Shown here: positions 46,265-56,261 of the stretch, in pieces
Position numbering within the stretch: position 1 is the stretch's first letter
Layout of the letters: each line of letters begins with the position of its first letter
Made by a program: the position numbers and the translations under genes
The notes under the pieces: generated by a model
Databases searched by the model: none
What the model saw: the letters and a program-made list of their open reading frames with translations, nothing else
What the model was told of the DNA's origin: nothing
Source: Paramacrobiotus metropolitanus
Taxonomy: Eukaryota > Tardigrada > Eutardigrada > Parachela > Macrobiotidae
Length of the DNA stretch: 64,000 bases
Reading direction: 5' to 3'
NCBI RefSeq assembly: GCF_019649055.1
Contig: NW_026570408.1
Span: 106,256 to 170,255, forward strand

Positions 46265-48451
46265 TTACTGTTGAAGTGGGACCACAGGTTCCTTATGTGG
46301 GAACCTGTTATCCCAGGGGACTGAGATCGGCGGGTCTCCGCCGAAGTAATCCTCCTCGTCATCGTCAGATTTAGGTGGTGGTCGACCAAGGCGCCGGAAG
46401 ACGTCAGGCTTACATGTTGCTGGTGGTTGCCCATCTTGTTGTGGGGTGTCTTCCTGGCCAGGTTGTTCCGCCCGCGCCTTCTTGGCTTTCTGGACCTTCC
46501 TACGGAGCTTATGCGCGTTAGGTACTGCGCCGGGTGCCAAGTCGTCCGACATCCCTTCTCCGTATGGTCTAGAGGTGAATCCGCTAGGTAACGCTTTTTC
46601 TTCGCGGTACCACTTCACGAATTCGGCCGCGTCGTCGTCTGGATCTTTGAAGTCCTTGCGGAAGGCGTACTTGGATGCGTGCCGTTCCTGTATGTAAAGG
46701 AGGTCGCGTAACCAAACTGCCAAAATGATGCTTCGCATGGGTGAGCCAAGTTGTGCGACGATCGTATCCAGTTCTGGTGGGATATGTGCGGTCCGACGTG
46801 CTCCCCACAGCGTATAGTGGCAAAAGTAGTTGCCTAGCCTTGCTGCGAAGACGTACCGCAAAATGGTTGCATTTCGATCTTCTGGTCCTGGTTCTTCTTC
46901 CGGCAGGTACTGCAGTAAGTCTAGGGCCGCTCGAGCCGCTGCGATGATGAAGGCCGGGTGGGCATCGGTGATGACAAACTGAGCCACGCTCTCCAGTTGA
47001 TCGCGGGAATACTCCTGAGGTCCGAGTTGGCTTAAGCTCGTCCTCTCCGGTGTGGACAGGGGTACGTCCAACAGTGCCGGGTCATGCACCGAAGGCAAAG
47101 CGTTTGCTCGATTGATCGGGTGATCGACGTTAGGGTGGTCGTTCATGTTGAACTCGCCCATCCAGTTGTTCAGTTGGAATCTGGTTTGAAATCCGGATCG
47201 GATGAGGAACTGACGTAGGTTTTCTACCATCCGCCAAATGTGTGGTCGGTGTCGTTCCTCATATCCCAAGGTATTCATGATGTAGTTCGTCCGTTCGGTC
47301 GGATGTGGCATAACGACCTCAACTCCCTGTCGTCGGGCGTTGTCGTAACGAGGGTCGTCTTGGCTCGGAACTTGCACTGTTGGCATCGAAGCCATCTGAT
47401 TTGCCACATCCACCTCCATTTCTTCGGGTTTGTCTGCCGGTTCCGCCATGTGGGCTTCCGGTTCTGGTTGGTGTTCAGGTGGGACGAAGTTCCGTTTCGA
47501 CTTACTAGTTGAGTCGACGACCAGTCCCATGCTCGTCTTCTCCGGACTTGACCGCTTACCAGGTGAAGGTCGGGTTGCTTCACTATTGCCGTGTCCGGCA
47601 GAGGCTCGTCGTTCTTCGATTCTATGTCGTGCATCATGTCCGAGCCTATGTCGGAGGTCATGTCCGGCCAATGGTTTGGCGGGTCGGCGCTGCTGTTGAG
47701 TCGACGACGCGGCAACTGGTTGTGCCGAGGATCCCAGTTGAGGAATCTGCTGGGGAACGGATGGCTGGGTTTGTGTAACCACTGGAACGACCTTCTGTGG
47801 GATCGTTGCCATCTGCTCCACCGTTGCGGGGTAAAGAGTGACCATTTTCATGGTTCCGTCGTCCTGTCGCATCATCATTTGGATTGATGCGGACTGAAGA
47901 GGTCGGTGAATGTCTCCGACTATCACTTCTCGAACGTCGTGAATCACCTGTTCCGAGTCGGTGCGGCCTTCTGTGGGCTGCTGTAACCGAACAGTGATTT
48001 CTGGTTCATGCCTCGTTGGTGGTGGATGGACCTTCATTGTGGCAATTCTTTCGTTGACTGCCTTTAGTTTTGCACGGTCCTCCTCCTGGCGTCGCAGGTC
48101 CTGTTGTTGACGATATTCCAGAAGTCGATGCGTCAAGGTCGGTGGTACTGTGTTAGTCCATCCGGGGTCGGAAGCGCGGTTGCGTTGGATTTCCGACAAA
48201 TGGTCCTGTTCGTAGGCTCGTAACTGGTTAATCAGGCGTTCGCTGCGAGCTAAACGTCGGTATGCGCTGATGTTCCCTGCGACGACGTTTATGTACAACG
48301 CCGCTGCTTGCGTCGCGTCACGACGTCCGACTTGTGGGGTATGTTCATCCGAGAAGGAAATGATGCAGTCCGCGCATGGGAGTCTGTTGCCCTGCGGAGT
48401 TGAGTTCTCTCTGCAATGTCGGCAGTCTGCCGTGTACGCCTCCGTTCGCGG
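46265..48451 (-). CDS. Last extra ORF of the element: zinc-ribbon-like start, helical core, charged tail
   Basis: The open frame begins right after a splice-acceptor-like TTTTCTTTTGATAG, not at an ATG. It starts with a C-x2-C-x12-C-x2-C motif (DCRHC .. PCADC), then a coiled-coil/Gln-rich part, a Pro/Gln-rich linker, and a basic Ser-rich patch with possible nuclear signals. A mostly helical domain follows (from TNYIMNTLGYEERH through DAHPAFIIAAARAALDLLQYL to LRDLLYIQERH). It ends in a Lys-rich and then acidic tail (KSDDDEEDYFGGD). About 728 codons from the acceptor. It has no transmembrane segment or envelope-like feature. I do not recognise a family; the helical core could be capsid-like, but that is speculation. 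Confidence 0.6.
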   Translation of the reverse strand, partial: PRTEAYTADCRHCRENSTPQGNRLPCADCIISFSDEHTPQVGRRDATQAAALYINVVAGNISAYRRLARSERLINQLRAYEQDHLSEIQRNRASDPGWTNTVPPTLTHRLLEYRQQQDLRRQEEDRAKLKAVNERIATMKVHPPPTRHEPEITVRLQQPTEGRTDSEQVIHDVREVIVGDIHRPLQSASIQMMMRQDDGTMKMVTLYPATVEQMATIPQKVVPVVTQTQPSVPQQIPQLGSSAQPVAASSTQQQRRPAKPLAGHDLRHRLGHDARHRIEERRASAGHGNSEATRPSPGKRSSPEKTSMGLVVDSTSKSKRNFVPPEHQPEPEAHMAEPADKPEEMEVDVANQMASMPTVQVPSQDDPRYDNARRQGVEVVMPHPTERTNYIMNTLGYEERHRPHIWRMVENLRQFLIRSGFQTRFQLNNWMGEFNMNDHPNVDHPINRANALPSVHDPALLDVPLSTPERTSLSQLGPQEYSRDQLESVAQFVITDAHPAFIIAAARAALDLLQYLPEEEPGPEDRNATILRYVFAARLGNYFCHYTLWGARRTAHIPPELDTIVAQLGSPMRSIILAVWLRDLLYIQERHASKYAFRKDFKDPDDDAAEFVKWYREEKALPSGFTSRPYGEGMSDDLAPGAVPNAHKLRRKVQKAKKARAEQPGQEDTPQQDGQPPATCKPDVFRRLGRPPPKSDDDEEDYFGGDPPISVPWDNRFPHKEPVVPLQQ

Positions 48452-48634
48452 CTATCAAAAGAAAAGTTAAACGATCCGTTTCTCGGATTCGTTAGCCTAT
48501 AAATGTTACACCCTATAATTACAACGGTCGGGCCAGGTCATTATGTGTGGTTCTCCATGAAGGGAGGTCGATTCTACGACTCCTCCGACGTGCTCCACGT
48601 CTCCTCATCCGTTAGTCGATTCCACACGGTTCAC
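48452..48634 (-). other. Probable 183-base intron in the element
   Basis: Donor CTCCAG|GTGAAC after codon SLQ of the upstream ORF, and acceptor AACTTTTCTTTTGATAG. Both flanking frames are phase 0, and splicing removes the stops that separate the ORFs. Confidence 0.5.
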
Positions 48635-49333
48635 CTGGAGAGAATCAGTTGACTCATTCTGTTGCTCCGAGGTCGGTGGATGCTTCGGTAAGTGTCCGTG
48701 TCGGTGTGTTGATGGCTTAAGGGCTTCGTATCGTTCTCCTTCCCGAGTCTGGTTGATGCCAAATCTCTTTTGGAAGAATCCCTTGCTCAGGACAAAGTCC
48801 AAGTCGTCACCCAACATGTACTTCTCACCTCCTTTCGTTCTGTTGACGGGCTTGTACTTCGGGTCGACTAGCTGGGGTTTTCTGGCTTCCCATTCAAACT
48901 CGAACCTAGCTACCAGCTGATGTAGAACTTCGCCGCGGGTCAGTCCTTCCGGGTGCCACGACATTTCCATACACGCTTCGATGGCATGTACCCAACCTTC
49001 GTAAGTGGTCGGCGCCGGATCTCGTTTCTCCGGTGGGAACTCGTAATACATCCGCTTGCTGCTGGTGTATGTCCGTATGATTTTGCTTTCGTTGTACCCA
49101 AGGTTACAGTACCGGTATACGTTGCTCTGGCTTAGTTGCCTCCAACCTCCACCGATGTCACCGATCTTATGGTGCCTGAGGAGCTGGAATGCGATCTTCG
49201 GTGTCGCAAACTTCGGTCCACAGGTCGCCAGGGCCTTCAAGGCCGCGAAGGTGTACATCCATCGGGTCGTATTCCGAGACGCGTGGGGGTAGAGTGTGAG
49301 CACGTTTAATGGCCACCGTCGGGTATTTGACGT
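48605..49333 (-). CDS. Extra ORF: possible winged-helix-like protein, likely spliced onward
   Basis: The frame opens at 49333 without an ATG and overlaps the end of the previous ORF by about 160 bases in a +1-shifted frame. About 240 codons. It contains helix-rich ALKALATCGP..TPKIAFQLLRHHK and then SNVYRYCNLGYNESKII..SKRMYYEF. A second domain is GWVHAIEACMEMSWHPEGLT..VLHQLVARFEFEW, followed by a DLDFVLSKGFFQKRF segment. The first part could be a winged-helix-like fold (weak inference). If the intron is used, the last 11 codons are spliced out and the reading continues into 46265-48451. Confidence 0.5.
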   Translation of the reverse strand, partial: TSNTRRWPLNVLTLYPHASRNTTRWMYTFAALKALATCGPKFATPKIAFQLLRHHKIGDIGGGWRQLSQSNVYRYCNLGYNESKIIRTYTSSKRMYYEFPPEKRDPAPTTYEGWVHAIEACMEMSWHPEGLTRGEVLHQLVARFEFEWEARKPQLVDPKYKPVNRTKGGEKYMLGDDLDFVLSKGFFQKRFGINQTREGERYEALKPSTHRHGHLPKHPPTSEQQNESTDSLQVNRVESTNG

Positions 49334-51248
49334 TTACCTTCGGCAGGCTAGGAATCTGTAACGGTAGGACTTCCTGGGTATCCTCGTTCCATTCCGTGAG
49401 GAGTTGGTTCGGGTCGGAATCTGGTGTTAACCGTACTTGTTGACGGTAGTTCTGAGGAACGTAGACGTCACCACTATCTTCCTCCATCGGCTCGTCAGCT
49501 TCGTTGCCGTTGTTGGCCGGTGGTTCGTTCTGATTGTCAGAAATCTCCGGTTCACCCTGCTGTTGTGGTGCCGAAGCTGGTGGAGGTTGGTCGTCATCGT
49601 CATTATCGTCATCCTCCGACCCTTCTGGTGTTTGATAGGTGTCGTCATCTTCCTCGTCTTCTTCTTCTTCGTCTTCGTCCTCTTCCTCGGAGGGCGTTTT
49701 CTCCTTGGTCTTCGCCGACTTCTTCGTTGACTTCGCCGGTTTAGGTTGACTCTTCCGTGGAGTCTTACCCTCCGGGGCCGGTGAAGTTTCCATGGGTGAG
49801 GTCGGTGGAAGAGATTGCGTGTCTTTCGCCGCAAAACGTCCGGTTGTGGTCCGACCTGGCTTAGTTGCACTTGCTCTTGCTGGTGCTGAGGCGGTGTTGA
49901 CATATGTTACCGGTTCGAACGGTGCCCGAGGTCGGTTAGTTGGTAGTCGTTTCTGTGACGACATACCTGACGCCCGTGCAATGTTCAACATGTCCGCCGC
50001 CTCGCCGGATGGTTGTTCATCCGACTCACTGTACTCCTCGACGATCATTTCGGTACCTTCGGGAGAGGACTGCAAGTTAACGAATGACATCCGGAGTTTG
50101 AAGTCGCGTCGTTGCTGCTCCGGTATGAACCGAGGTACTGTGTACCGAAGTGGTAAATCGCGTTCCGCGTTGGTCGTTTGGAAGGAAAACTCTGCCACCA
50201 TCGTTGCGATGACAGGTCTTAGAAGATCCATTATGACGTCAATATTGCCCTGGCTGTTCTCATACATAACGTTGTATATACGGGCAATATGTAGTAAGGA
50301 GGATCCGCGAGGGTTTCTTGCGTATCCGATGCACCTGACGATTCTCGTCGGCGGGTCGTCTAGTGCTCTGGCGGCGGCACTTTTGAGCTTTTGGATGATG
50401 TCCGGTGCTATTAACTCGGCGATCCGTCCCCATTGTCGGTGGACCGCTACGGCTAATCCGAAGTCCAAGGCCCATGCCACTATAGCCATCATAAGTTTTT
50501 GTGTGAGCCAGGGTGAGGTCCGACCTACGATCCTTAAGTTGGTCGAGAGGTCGCGCACCAATGACTGGTACACATCTCTGCCTTCGTTTCGGGCGTTCCT
50601 AACGCTTCGGACTATTTCGACATGAAGTCGAACTGTATGGAATCCGACTGGTCGGTCGCCAGGTTGAGCGTCGGGTAGCCGCTGACGTACGTCATCAGGG
50701 GCTGGCCATTCAGAAGCGTCAGTGTCTTCTTCATGACTCCATTCTTCATTACGATCGCCTTTGAATCCTTCGTACGGATCGCCTTCTCCATGGTCGGAGA
50801 TTTCATCATCGGGTTCCGACGGTTTTTCCGATTCATCGTCCGAGTCTTTCTTAGACGTGGAAGGTTTCGATTGTTTGGCAGGTGGCTTAGGCGTCGGCTT
50901 AGACCTTTCGTGTGGTCGTTCGGCCTGCGTTTTGGTCGCTATCGTACCTGCTCTAGCGATCAGTTCCTGCATCCGCTTCTCGGCTGCTTCGTAATCGTAT
51001 GCCTCTTTAGGTCGTTCCTTCTGGTCCGGCTTTTGTGGGCCAGCATCAGAGGTGTCGAGGTCGTCGGAAGACTTATGTCGTTTGGCCGGGTTAGATTTCG
51101 GCGTTTTGACTGAAGGGTCCGACTTCGGTTTAGTCGGTTCCTTTGGAGGTTGTTTGGTCGCCTCCTTTTCAGCTTCCTTTCTGGCTTCCTTCTTAGCCTT
51201 TTTCTTCTCCCTCCGTGACAACTCAGCCGAGTTAGCCGAGTTGATCAC
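49167..51248 (-). CDS. Extra ORF, third segment of the 2,854-codon frame
   Basis: 693 codons in the same frame as the two upstream segments, starting directly after a TAA (51249-51251) with no ATG. It has a Lys/Glu/Ala-rich start (REKKKAKKEARKEAEKEATK), a charged disordered stretch, and a folded-looking helical domain of about 190 residues (GFHTVRLHVEIVRSVRNARN.. to EFSFQTT). A Pro/Ser/Lys linker follows, then a long acidic run (EEEDEDEEEEDEEDDD) and a disordered tail. A 75-base in-frame intron (donor TCA|GTAAGG at 51296, acceptor GGCTGAG) would remove the TAA, but its acceptor is weak. It may be a scaffold or Gag-like protein; unrecognised. Confidence 0.55.
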   Translation of the reverse strand: MINSANSAELSRREKKKAKKEARKEAEKEATKQPPKEPTKPKSDPSVKTPKSNPAKRHKSSDDLDTSDAGPQKPDQKERPKEAYDYEAAEKRMQELIARAGTIATKTQAERPHERSKPTPKPPAKQSKPSTSKKDSDDESEKPSEPDDEISDHGEGDPYEGFKGDRNEEWSHEEDTDASEWPAPDDVRQRLPDAQPGDRPVGFHTVRLHVEIVRSVRNARNEGRDVYQSLVRDLSTNLRIVGRTSPWLTQKLMMAIVAWALDFGLAVAVHRQWGRIAELIAPDIIQKLKSAAARALDDPPTRIVRCIGYARNPRGSSLLHIARIYNVMYENSQGNIDVIMDLLRPVIATMVAEFSFQTTNAERDLPLRYTVPRFIPEQQRRDFKLRMSFVNLQSSPEGTEMIVEEYSESDEQPSGEAADMLNIARASGMSSQKRLPTNRPRAPFEPVTYVNTASAPARASATKPGRTTTGRFAAKDTQSLPPTSPMETSPAPEGKTPRKSQPKPAKSTKKSAKTKEKTPSEEEDEDEEEEDEEDDDTYQTPEGSEDDDNDDDDQPPPASAPQQQGEPEISDNQNEPPANNGNEADEPMEEDSGDVYVPQNYRQQVRLTPDSDPNQLLTEWNEDTQEVLPLQIPSLPKVNVKYPTVAIKRAHTLPPRVSEYDPMDVHLRGLEGPGDLWTEVCDTEDRIPAPQAP

Positions 51249-54200
51249 TTATGAATCCAGTAATTCGTCCTGGATCTGCACGGAAGGTTCCCTTACTGAT
51301 TGAGGGTTCTTCATCTTGACCACCAGTTGACGTGTTGTCGTGGAGGTCGACTTCGGGTCCGGTGCAAAGAGTTTCGATCGAGTCGTAGCGGCCTGTTGTT
51401 GTGCCGCAGGTCGGGCCTTCTCCGCACGGAATCGTTCTCCCATACGTTTCATGACCTCAGCCATCCTTTGCGTAAGTCGTTCGTGTTCCTTACGGACCGC
51501 GTCGGTGTTTCCAACGAGGCTAGCACGGCGTGACTTCAGTGAGTTCCAGAGTTCTTTGTCCTCTGGGAACGCAGTGTCCACACTCGCATCCTGTTCCGAC
51601 CTGGTCAGGTCCTGAACGTGTTTTAAGGCTGGGTCATCGTGGTATTCACGCGAGAAGTCGTCAGCCGGTTGCTGCTTCTTTTTACTTCTCTTACCCGGAG
51701 CTGTTGCCGGTTCATCTGTCCGAGATTCGTCAATGACCAACTTGGCTGGTTCCGAGGTCGATTCGTTCTGTGGTTCAGGTCCGACCTCCTTTGGAGATGT
51801 CGTGTCCATCTCCTCCGGAGTCTGTTTTGGTTTAGTCGGAGTATTCCGGGGCGTGAACCTACGTGGCTGTTCCTTCGGAGGTTGACTCGGCATCGTTGCC
51901 GGTTGAGACGCTGCCCGGTTCGGTGAGATCTGTTTCACCGGAGATCTACTCCTTCTCGGCGTTGATTCTGCCGGTCGAGATCCATATGACGACCTGGAGC
52001 TTGTTTGTGCATCCATCAGCAGAGTCTCTTGCCACGTGAGGTCGTCATCATAGGTCGGGTCATCTTCGATCTGAGCACCCTTTCTGTAGTTGTGGTCAGA
52101 TTCGTCGCTACTGTCGGACATGATGCATCGAATCTTCTCGGTAACCTGTTGGCCGGGTTGAGGGGGCATCTCCAACGTGTAGGCTGCAGGGTTGATGCGA
52201 GGGTGTCGGAGTAGTTGGGCTGGCTTAATAATGGCCGCATCCAACGGAAGCTGTCGTAGTGCCTGTCTTCCGCACCTCACAAACATCAGTCGGCGTAGAG
52301 CCTTATCCCTGTCTTGGATTAACGCGTATATCCGCTGGCCAAGTGCTTGTTGCTCGTCAGTGGATAGCTTTCCTAGCCTCAATCCCTCTGTTAGGTGGGC
52401 TTCGTTGAGAATCCGTTCCAGGTCATAGTTCTTGGCCTGTCGGACTAACTTCTTATGGACTCCGGAGGTAAACACTGACTTCGTTGCCGAGGTCGGTTTC
52501 TGTGACTGACCCGGCTGAGCTGCACCCGTTGGAGTCTTCTTCAAAATTTCCAACAGTTGTTCCTTTGTTCGGACTGGTGGAGGTGAGAATAGACGTCTTC
52601 TCGGACCTTTATCATCTGCTATGGGCTCTTTATGTGAGAGTCCCGGCAGGGTTGTTGGTCGAGTGAGTCGGGCAGCTGGCTTCGGTTGGCCGTCCTGCGG
52701 TGTTGTTGGTGTTTCAGAAGTATCCATATCCACCTGTTCGAATGCACCGACCTCGAGTTCGTTCCCGAGTGGCGGTACTTCATCCATTGGTTCATCTTGT
52801 TGAACCTCTAATGGTTTGACAGGTTGGACCGGTGGCTTAAGTGTCGCCTTAATCTTCTTCGCGGGAGTTTTCAGCTTGCGTTCTGCTTCCTGTTGTTTGC
52901 GTTTGTAGAAGTCTTCCGCGAAGCTGTCTATTTTGACTTTAAGAATCCGTAGCCGATCCTGATTCTTGACGGTCCGTTGCGTTTCAGGTCGGAGAATGAA
53001 CCGGACCTCCTTGGTATTGTTCTCCAAGTGGCCCAGGTTAATGTCGATCTGGCAGTACTGCGGAGTCTGCGGGTCGGTTGAGTCCCGTAGCTGGTAGAGT
53101 TCACCAATCAGTCTGTCCGCCGTCTGCAGAGTTAACTGAATTTCGTCGTCCGGTATGGATTGTGGAACCGCGAAAGGGTCCGTCGGGTTACGTGTCGACT
53201 GGATTTGTGTGATCCGAGCTCGACGATCCGTTGCTGCAGTTCGCAGCGATGCTTCAGAGGTTTCCTTTCGTTGTTGGTCACGGTCCCGTTCTTCAATGTA
53301 ATCTCGGACTCGCGTCTCCAACCAGGAAGAGGTCCTTATTATATGGCCTCTTATGCCGGGAGTCTTCGGCGCGTCTGGATGGTGGAGTTGGCGGAGGAAC
53401 TTTACGTTAGTGCCCCAGGCCAAGATGTCACGGTCCAAGTCTTGTGCTAACCGGCTGTTGGAATCACAAAAGATTCGACGGGCTCTCATTTCTGTGATGA
53501 GTTCCATCGTCTGATTCACCAGGTTAACTAAGTGAGGTGGTGCGCTTGTTGGCATCGTTCCTGGGTCCGGTATTGCTGACATTATTCTAGCTTCAGTAAC
53601 CGGGGACATGGGTCGGTCGCTAATGTCCGCTGGCTTAGGCTGAACCGTTCCTACTGTTGAGGTCGGTGGGGCCGGTCCTGCTGTAGAGGTCGGCTGAGTC
53701 GAGCTAGTCGAGGTCGGTGCTGACTGCTGACTTTGAAACGCGGCGATTTCCGCCGTTAGTTCGCGGACTCGTTGTTGCGAGGACGTCAGTCGGTCTTCAG
53801 CGGCCTTCTTGTCGGCTGCTTGAGCTGGATCTTTGTCATCCATGCCGGCGAGTCGCACTGTCATGTTGACAACGATTTCTTCCGCGTAACTTAGGGCGCT
53901 TCTTAACGTAGCCAAGTCCTGTACTGGTGGCTTCGGCTGAGCCGGTCCTCCTGTTGAGGTCGGCTGCTGCTTTGCTGCTATCCGAGTCATCATTCTACGG
54001 TGACCGTCGATTTTGTTTTGGAGGTCAGTGACGCGTATCTGCGAGAATCTAAGTTGATCCTGCAGTGCTCTCTTCACGTTAGCCATTGTTGGGTCGTGGC
54101 CTTCCATCTTGTTGATCTGGGCCTGGAGGTTGGCAGCTATTTGTTCTGCCCGGGCGAAGTCCGTCTTCAACCTCTTCATTTCCTCCCGGTCAAGTTCGCC

Positions 54201-56261
54201 TTGTGTTTTGAAGCGTGGATTCGCCTCCAAGATCTTCCATAAGTCATCAACTCGTCTGGAGCAGATGGTATGCTGTTGTTCCAGCGCTACCTTCAGGCGT
54301 TCTTCCGACTTATCTGCTGAGTTGAGGTCGCGAAGCTGTTTGGCTAGATTCTCCAGCGTATCTACAGCTTCTCGGTACTGATTTTCGATTTCATCCAGGT
54401 CGACCTCCTGTTGGTCTCTGGTGTCTTCAGCGAATTCATGTCCATCAGCAGGTGTCGGTGATATGGCTGGAGAGGGTTCCGCTTCAGGTGGCGTTGCCTC
54501 TCTGGCTGGTGCTTGTGTTGGCACCGGCTGATACCGTTTAACATGGTCGATTATCGACCGAAGAGCTTCCTCCAACCGTTCTCTGGGTTGGCCACATGTT
54601 GGGACGCCCCATTCGCTAAGTGTTTCAGCGAAGTCCAGCTCGATCCGCAGGTGTCGATCCGTTCGTTCGAGGTCGGTCACTTTTGTTGGTGACATCGGTC
54701 GATTCAGGTGGTAATTGTAAATTTCGGCCAAGTCCCGTCCGGCATGGTTGATTGTTTCAACGTGCTTTAGGACGTCGGGTATCGGTGTCGTCCGTACCAA
54801 CGTCATTACTGCTGTTGTGGTCGGTGCTGGCCGTTGAGGAGGTAATGGTGTGGCAATCCGAGTGCACGACGATTCTGAATCAAGGATTTCTACGATCCTT
54901 TCGATTACCGACCGAAGTTGTCGGCTTTCAGTGTCGTTCGGATCGACCTTATCGAAGAGATCCTGGGCTTGCTTTAAGTAAGCAGCCAAGGTGTCGATCT
55001 TCTGACGTGCCGTTCTAATGGCATCTGGGTCCGTAGGTGTCAGGTGTACATATGCCCGTTGAAGGTCGTCGAGCCGGTCCCATCCATCCGAAATGTGGGT
55101 GGATATCCGGGTTTGGCGGTCTTCCTGTACTTTGTTGTGCAGGGCCGTCCTCGGCGACGTCGCTGGACTTGCTGACTGTGTGGAGAAGTCCGGGGATACC
55201 ACATAATTCCGGTTCGGTAGGGGTATCTGCGATGGAGGGTTCTTTTCGAGGAGATTTTGTCTCTCAATCCACTCGACCGCCATCCGAAGCTGGTGTTTTT
55301 CCTGCACCGTTGCGGTTGACGGGTCTTTCTTAACCAGGCCCTCTGCGAGCTTTATGTAAGCTCGGAGGTCGGCAATTTTGGTTAAGGCCCTTGGTTCGGT
55401 GCCCAGCAAGACGCGTTCGTAGATTGTCCGAAGCGTTTCTTTACCTTCGAGAATGGCTCTCCAAGCTGCTTCTGTCTGCTTGGACTGCTCCGTTTGGAGT
55501 GCCATTGCTTGATACTTCCTATCGCGGTTTTGGGGAACTTGTTGTTCCGCCATTAAAGGTTCGTTCTGGATCAGAGTTTTTAATCGCTCCAGGATGTTAA
55601 TGAGCCGTTGAGCTTCGTCGTCCGTTGTTGGTCGACCTCGGCTGCTAAGGCGTTCTGCCGAGTAGATGGCTCTATCCAGGTCGGCAAGTCGTTGTGCGTT
55701 GCCGATTACCTCGCCTAAGTCCATTATGTGTTCGTCCATGGTCCATACCTGGCGAAGTCGTCTGGCCTCGTTCAGCGTGGAAGCGATGGCCACAGGGTCG
55801 GGTATCCGTAGTTGTTCGGATCGCCCTTCTGACGCTTCTAAGTTTTGGGAGTACTGGGGGTACTGGTCCATTAACTGCCGAAGGTGAGCTATCTTTTGGT
55901 GAAAGGTCGCTAAGGGCAGTTGTTCCTTGGGGATGCCGTTCTTGATCGCGTGTTGGATCTGGGCATTGGTTTTCTTAATATCTTGGGAGTCCCTTCCCAG
56001 TCGGGTTGACTCGTGCAGTTCGAGTCTCCGATCTTGTCCGACCGCCTCCATTCGGGTCATCATTATGTCTGATACCCGCTGGAGGTACTGTAGTTCCTGT
56101 ATAATCGGATCTACTACTGCCTCCTGTTGGGCCGGTGGGTTCGGTGCTGGTTGAGGTTGCATGTTCGGCATATTGGGCACCGTAGCTGGCGAGGTCGGAC
56201 TCGGCTGAACCAGTTGTATCTGCTGAGTCGGAGGGACAATGGCGAGTTCCGGAGGCGGTGT
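51249..56261 (-). CDS. Extra ORF: giant helical-repeat protein
   Basis: About 1,670 codons, open from just after the TGA at 56262-56264 to the TAA at 51249, with no ATG near the start. The N-terminus is Pro/Gln-rich. Then come at least six related helical-hairpin segments of 60 to 80 residues spaced by Pro/Thr linkers. Each has the pattern A..I..L..L...DP........LR..IE.I...L (for example ADLRAYIKLAEGLVKKDP and KIDTLAAYLKQAQDLFDKVDP). Two strong coiled-coil stretches lie in the middle (LKTDFARAEQIAANLQAQIN; LTSSQQRVRELTAEIAAFQS). The C-terminal third is disordered and charged, with an acidic Ser/Asp patch and an Arg/Ser patch. No enzyme motif was seen. It looks like a structural or scaffolding protein. 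Confidence 0.6.
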   Translation of the reverse strand, partial: TPPPELAIVPPTQQIQLVQPSPTSPATVPNMPNMQPQPAPNPPAQQEAVVDPIIQELQYLQRVSDIMMTRMEAVGQDRRLELHESTRLGRDSQDIKKTNAQIQHAIKNGIPKEQLPLATFHQKIAHLRQLMDQYPQYSQNLEASEGRSEQLRIPDPVAIASTLNEARRLRQVWTMDEHIMDLGEVIGNAQRLADLDRAIYSAERLSSRGRPTTDDEAQRLINILERLKTLIQNEPLMAEQQVPQNRDRKYQAMALQTEQSKQTEAAWRAILEGKETLRTIYERVLLGTEPRALTKIADLRAYIKLAEGLVKKDPSTATVQEKHQLRMAVEWIERQNLLEKNPPSQIPLPNRNYVVSPDFSTQSASPATSPRTALHNKVQEDRQTRISTHISDGWDRLDDLQRAYVHLTPTDPDAIRTARQKIDTLAAYLKQAQDLFDKVDPNDTESRQLRSVIERIVEILDSESSCTRIATPLPPQRPAPTTTAVMTLVRTTPIPDVLKHVETINHAGRDLAEIYNYHLNRPMSPTKVTDLERTDRHLRIELDFAETLSEWGVPTCGQPRERLEEALRSIIDHVKRYQPVPTQAPAREATPPEAEPSPAISPTPADGHEFAEDTRDQQEVDLDEIENQYREAVDTLENLAKQLRDLNSADKSEERLKVALEQQHTICSRRVDDLWKILEANPRFKTQGELDREEMKRLKTDFARAEQIAANLQAQINKMEGHDPTMANVKRALQDQLRFSQIRVTDLQNKIDGHRRMMTRIAAKQQPTSTGGPAQPKPPVQDLATLRSALSYAEEIVVNMTVRLAGMDDKDPAQAADKKAAEDRLTSSQQRVRELTAEIAAFQSQQSAPTSTSSTQPTSTAGPAPPTSTVGTVQPKPADISDRPMSPVTEARIMSAIPDPGTMPTSAPPHLVNLVNQTMELITEMRARRIFCDSNSRLAQDLDRDILAWGTNVKFLRQLHHPDAPKTPGIRGHIIRTSSWLETRVRDYIEERDRDQQRKETSEASLRTAATDRRARITQIQSTRNPTDPFAVPQSIPDDEIQLTLQTADRLIGELYQLRDSTDPQTPQYCQIDINLGHLENNTKEVRFILRPETQRTVKNQDRLRILKVKIDSFAEDFYKRKQQEAERKLKTPAKKIKATLKPPVQPVKPLEVQQDEPMDEVPPLGNELEVGAFEQVDMDTSETPTTPQDGQPKPAARLTRPTTLPGLSHKEPIADDKGPRRRLFSPPPVRTKEQLLEILKKTPTGAAQPGQSQKPTSATKSVFTSGVHKKLVRQAKNYDLERILNEAHLTEGLRLGKLSTDEQQALGQRIYALIQDRDKALRRLMFVRCGRQALRQLPLDAAIIKPAQLLRHPRINPAAYTLEMPPQPGQQVTEKIRCIMSDSSDESDHNYRKGAQIEDDPTYDDDLTWQETLLMDAQTSSRSSYGSRPAESTPRRSRSPVKQISPNRAASQPATMPSQPPKEQPRRFTPRNTPTKPKQTPEEMDTTSPKEVGPEPQNESTSEPAKLVIDESRTDEPATAPGKRSKKKQQPADDFSREYHDDPALKHVQDLTRSEQDASVDTAFPEDKELWNSLKSRRASLVGNTDAVRKEHERLTQRMAEVMKRMGERFRAEKARPAAQQQAATTRSKLFAPDPKSTSTTTRQLVVKMKNPQSVREPSVQIQDELLDS

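Noticed and set aside
42849-46374. Many 60-150 codon frames on both strands in the 3' region of the giant element
   Set aside because: They follow the GGTCGG palindrome array. Their proteins are repetitive on both strands, as expected of G+C-rich palindromic DNA.
49792-50625. 277-codon plus-strand frame
   Set aside because: It is a shadow of the minus-strand ORF 49167-51248, which fits the element's orientation and composition.
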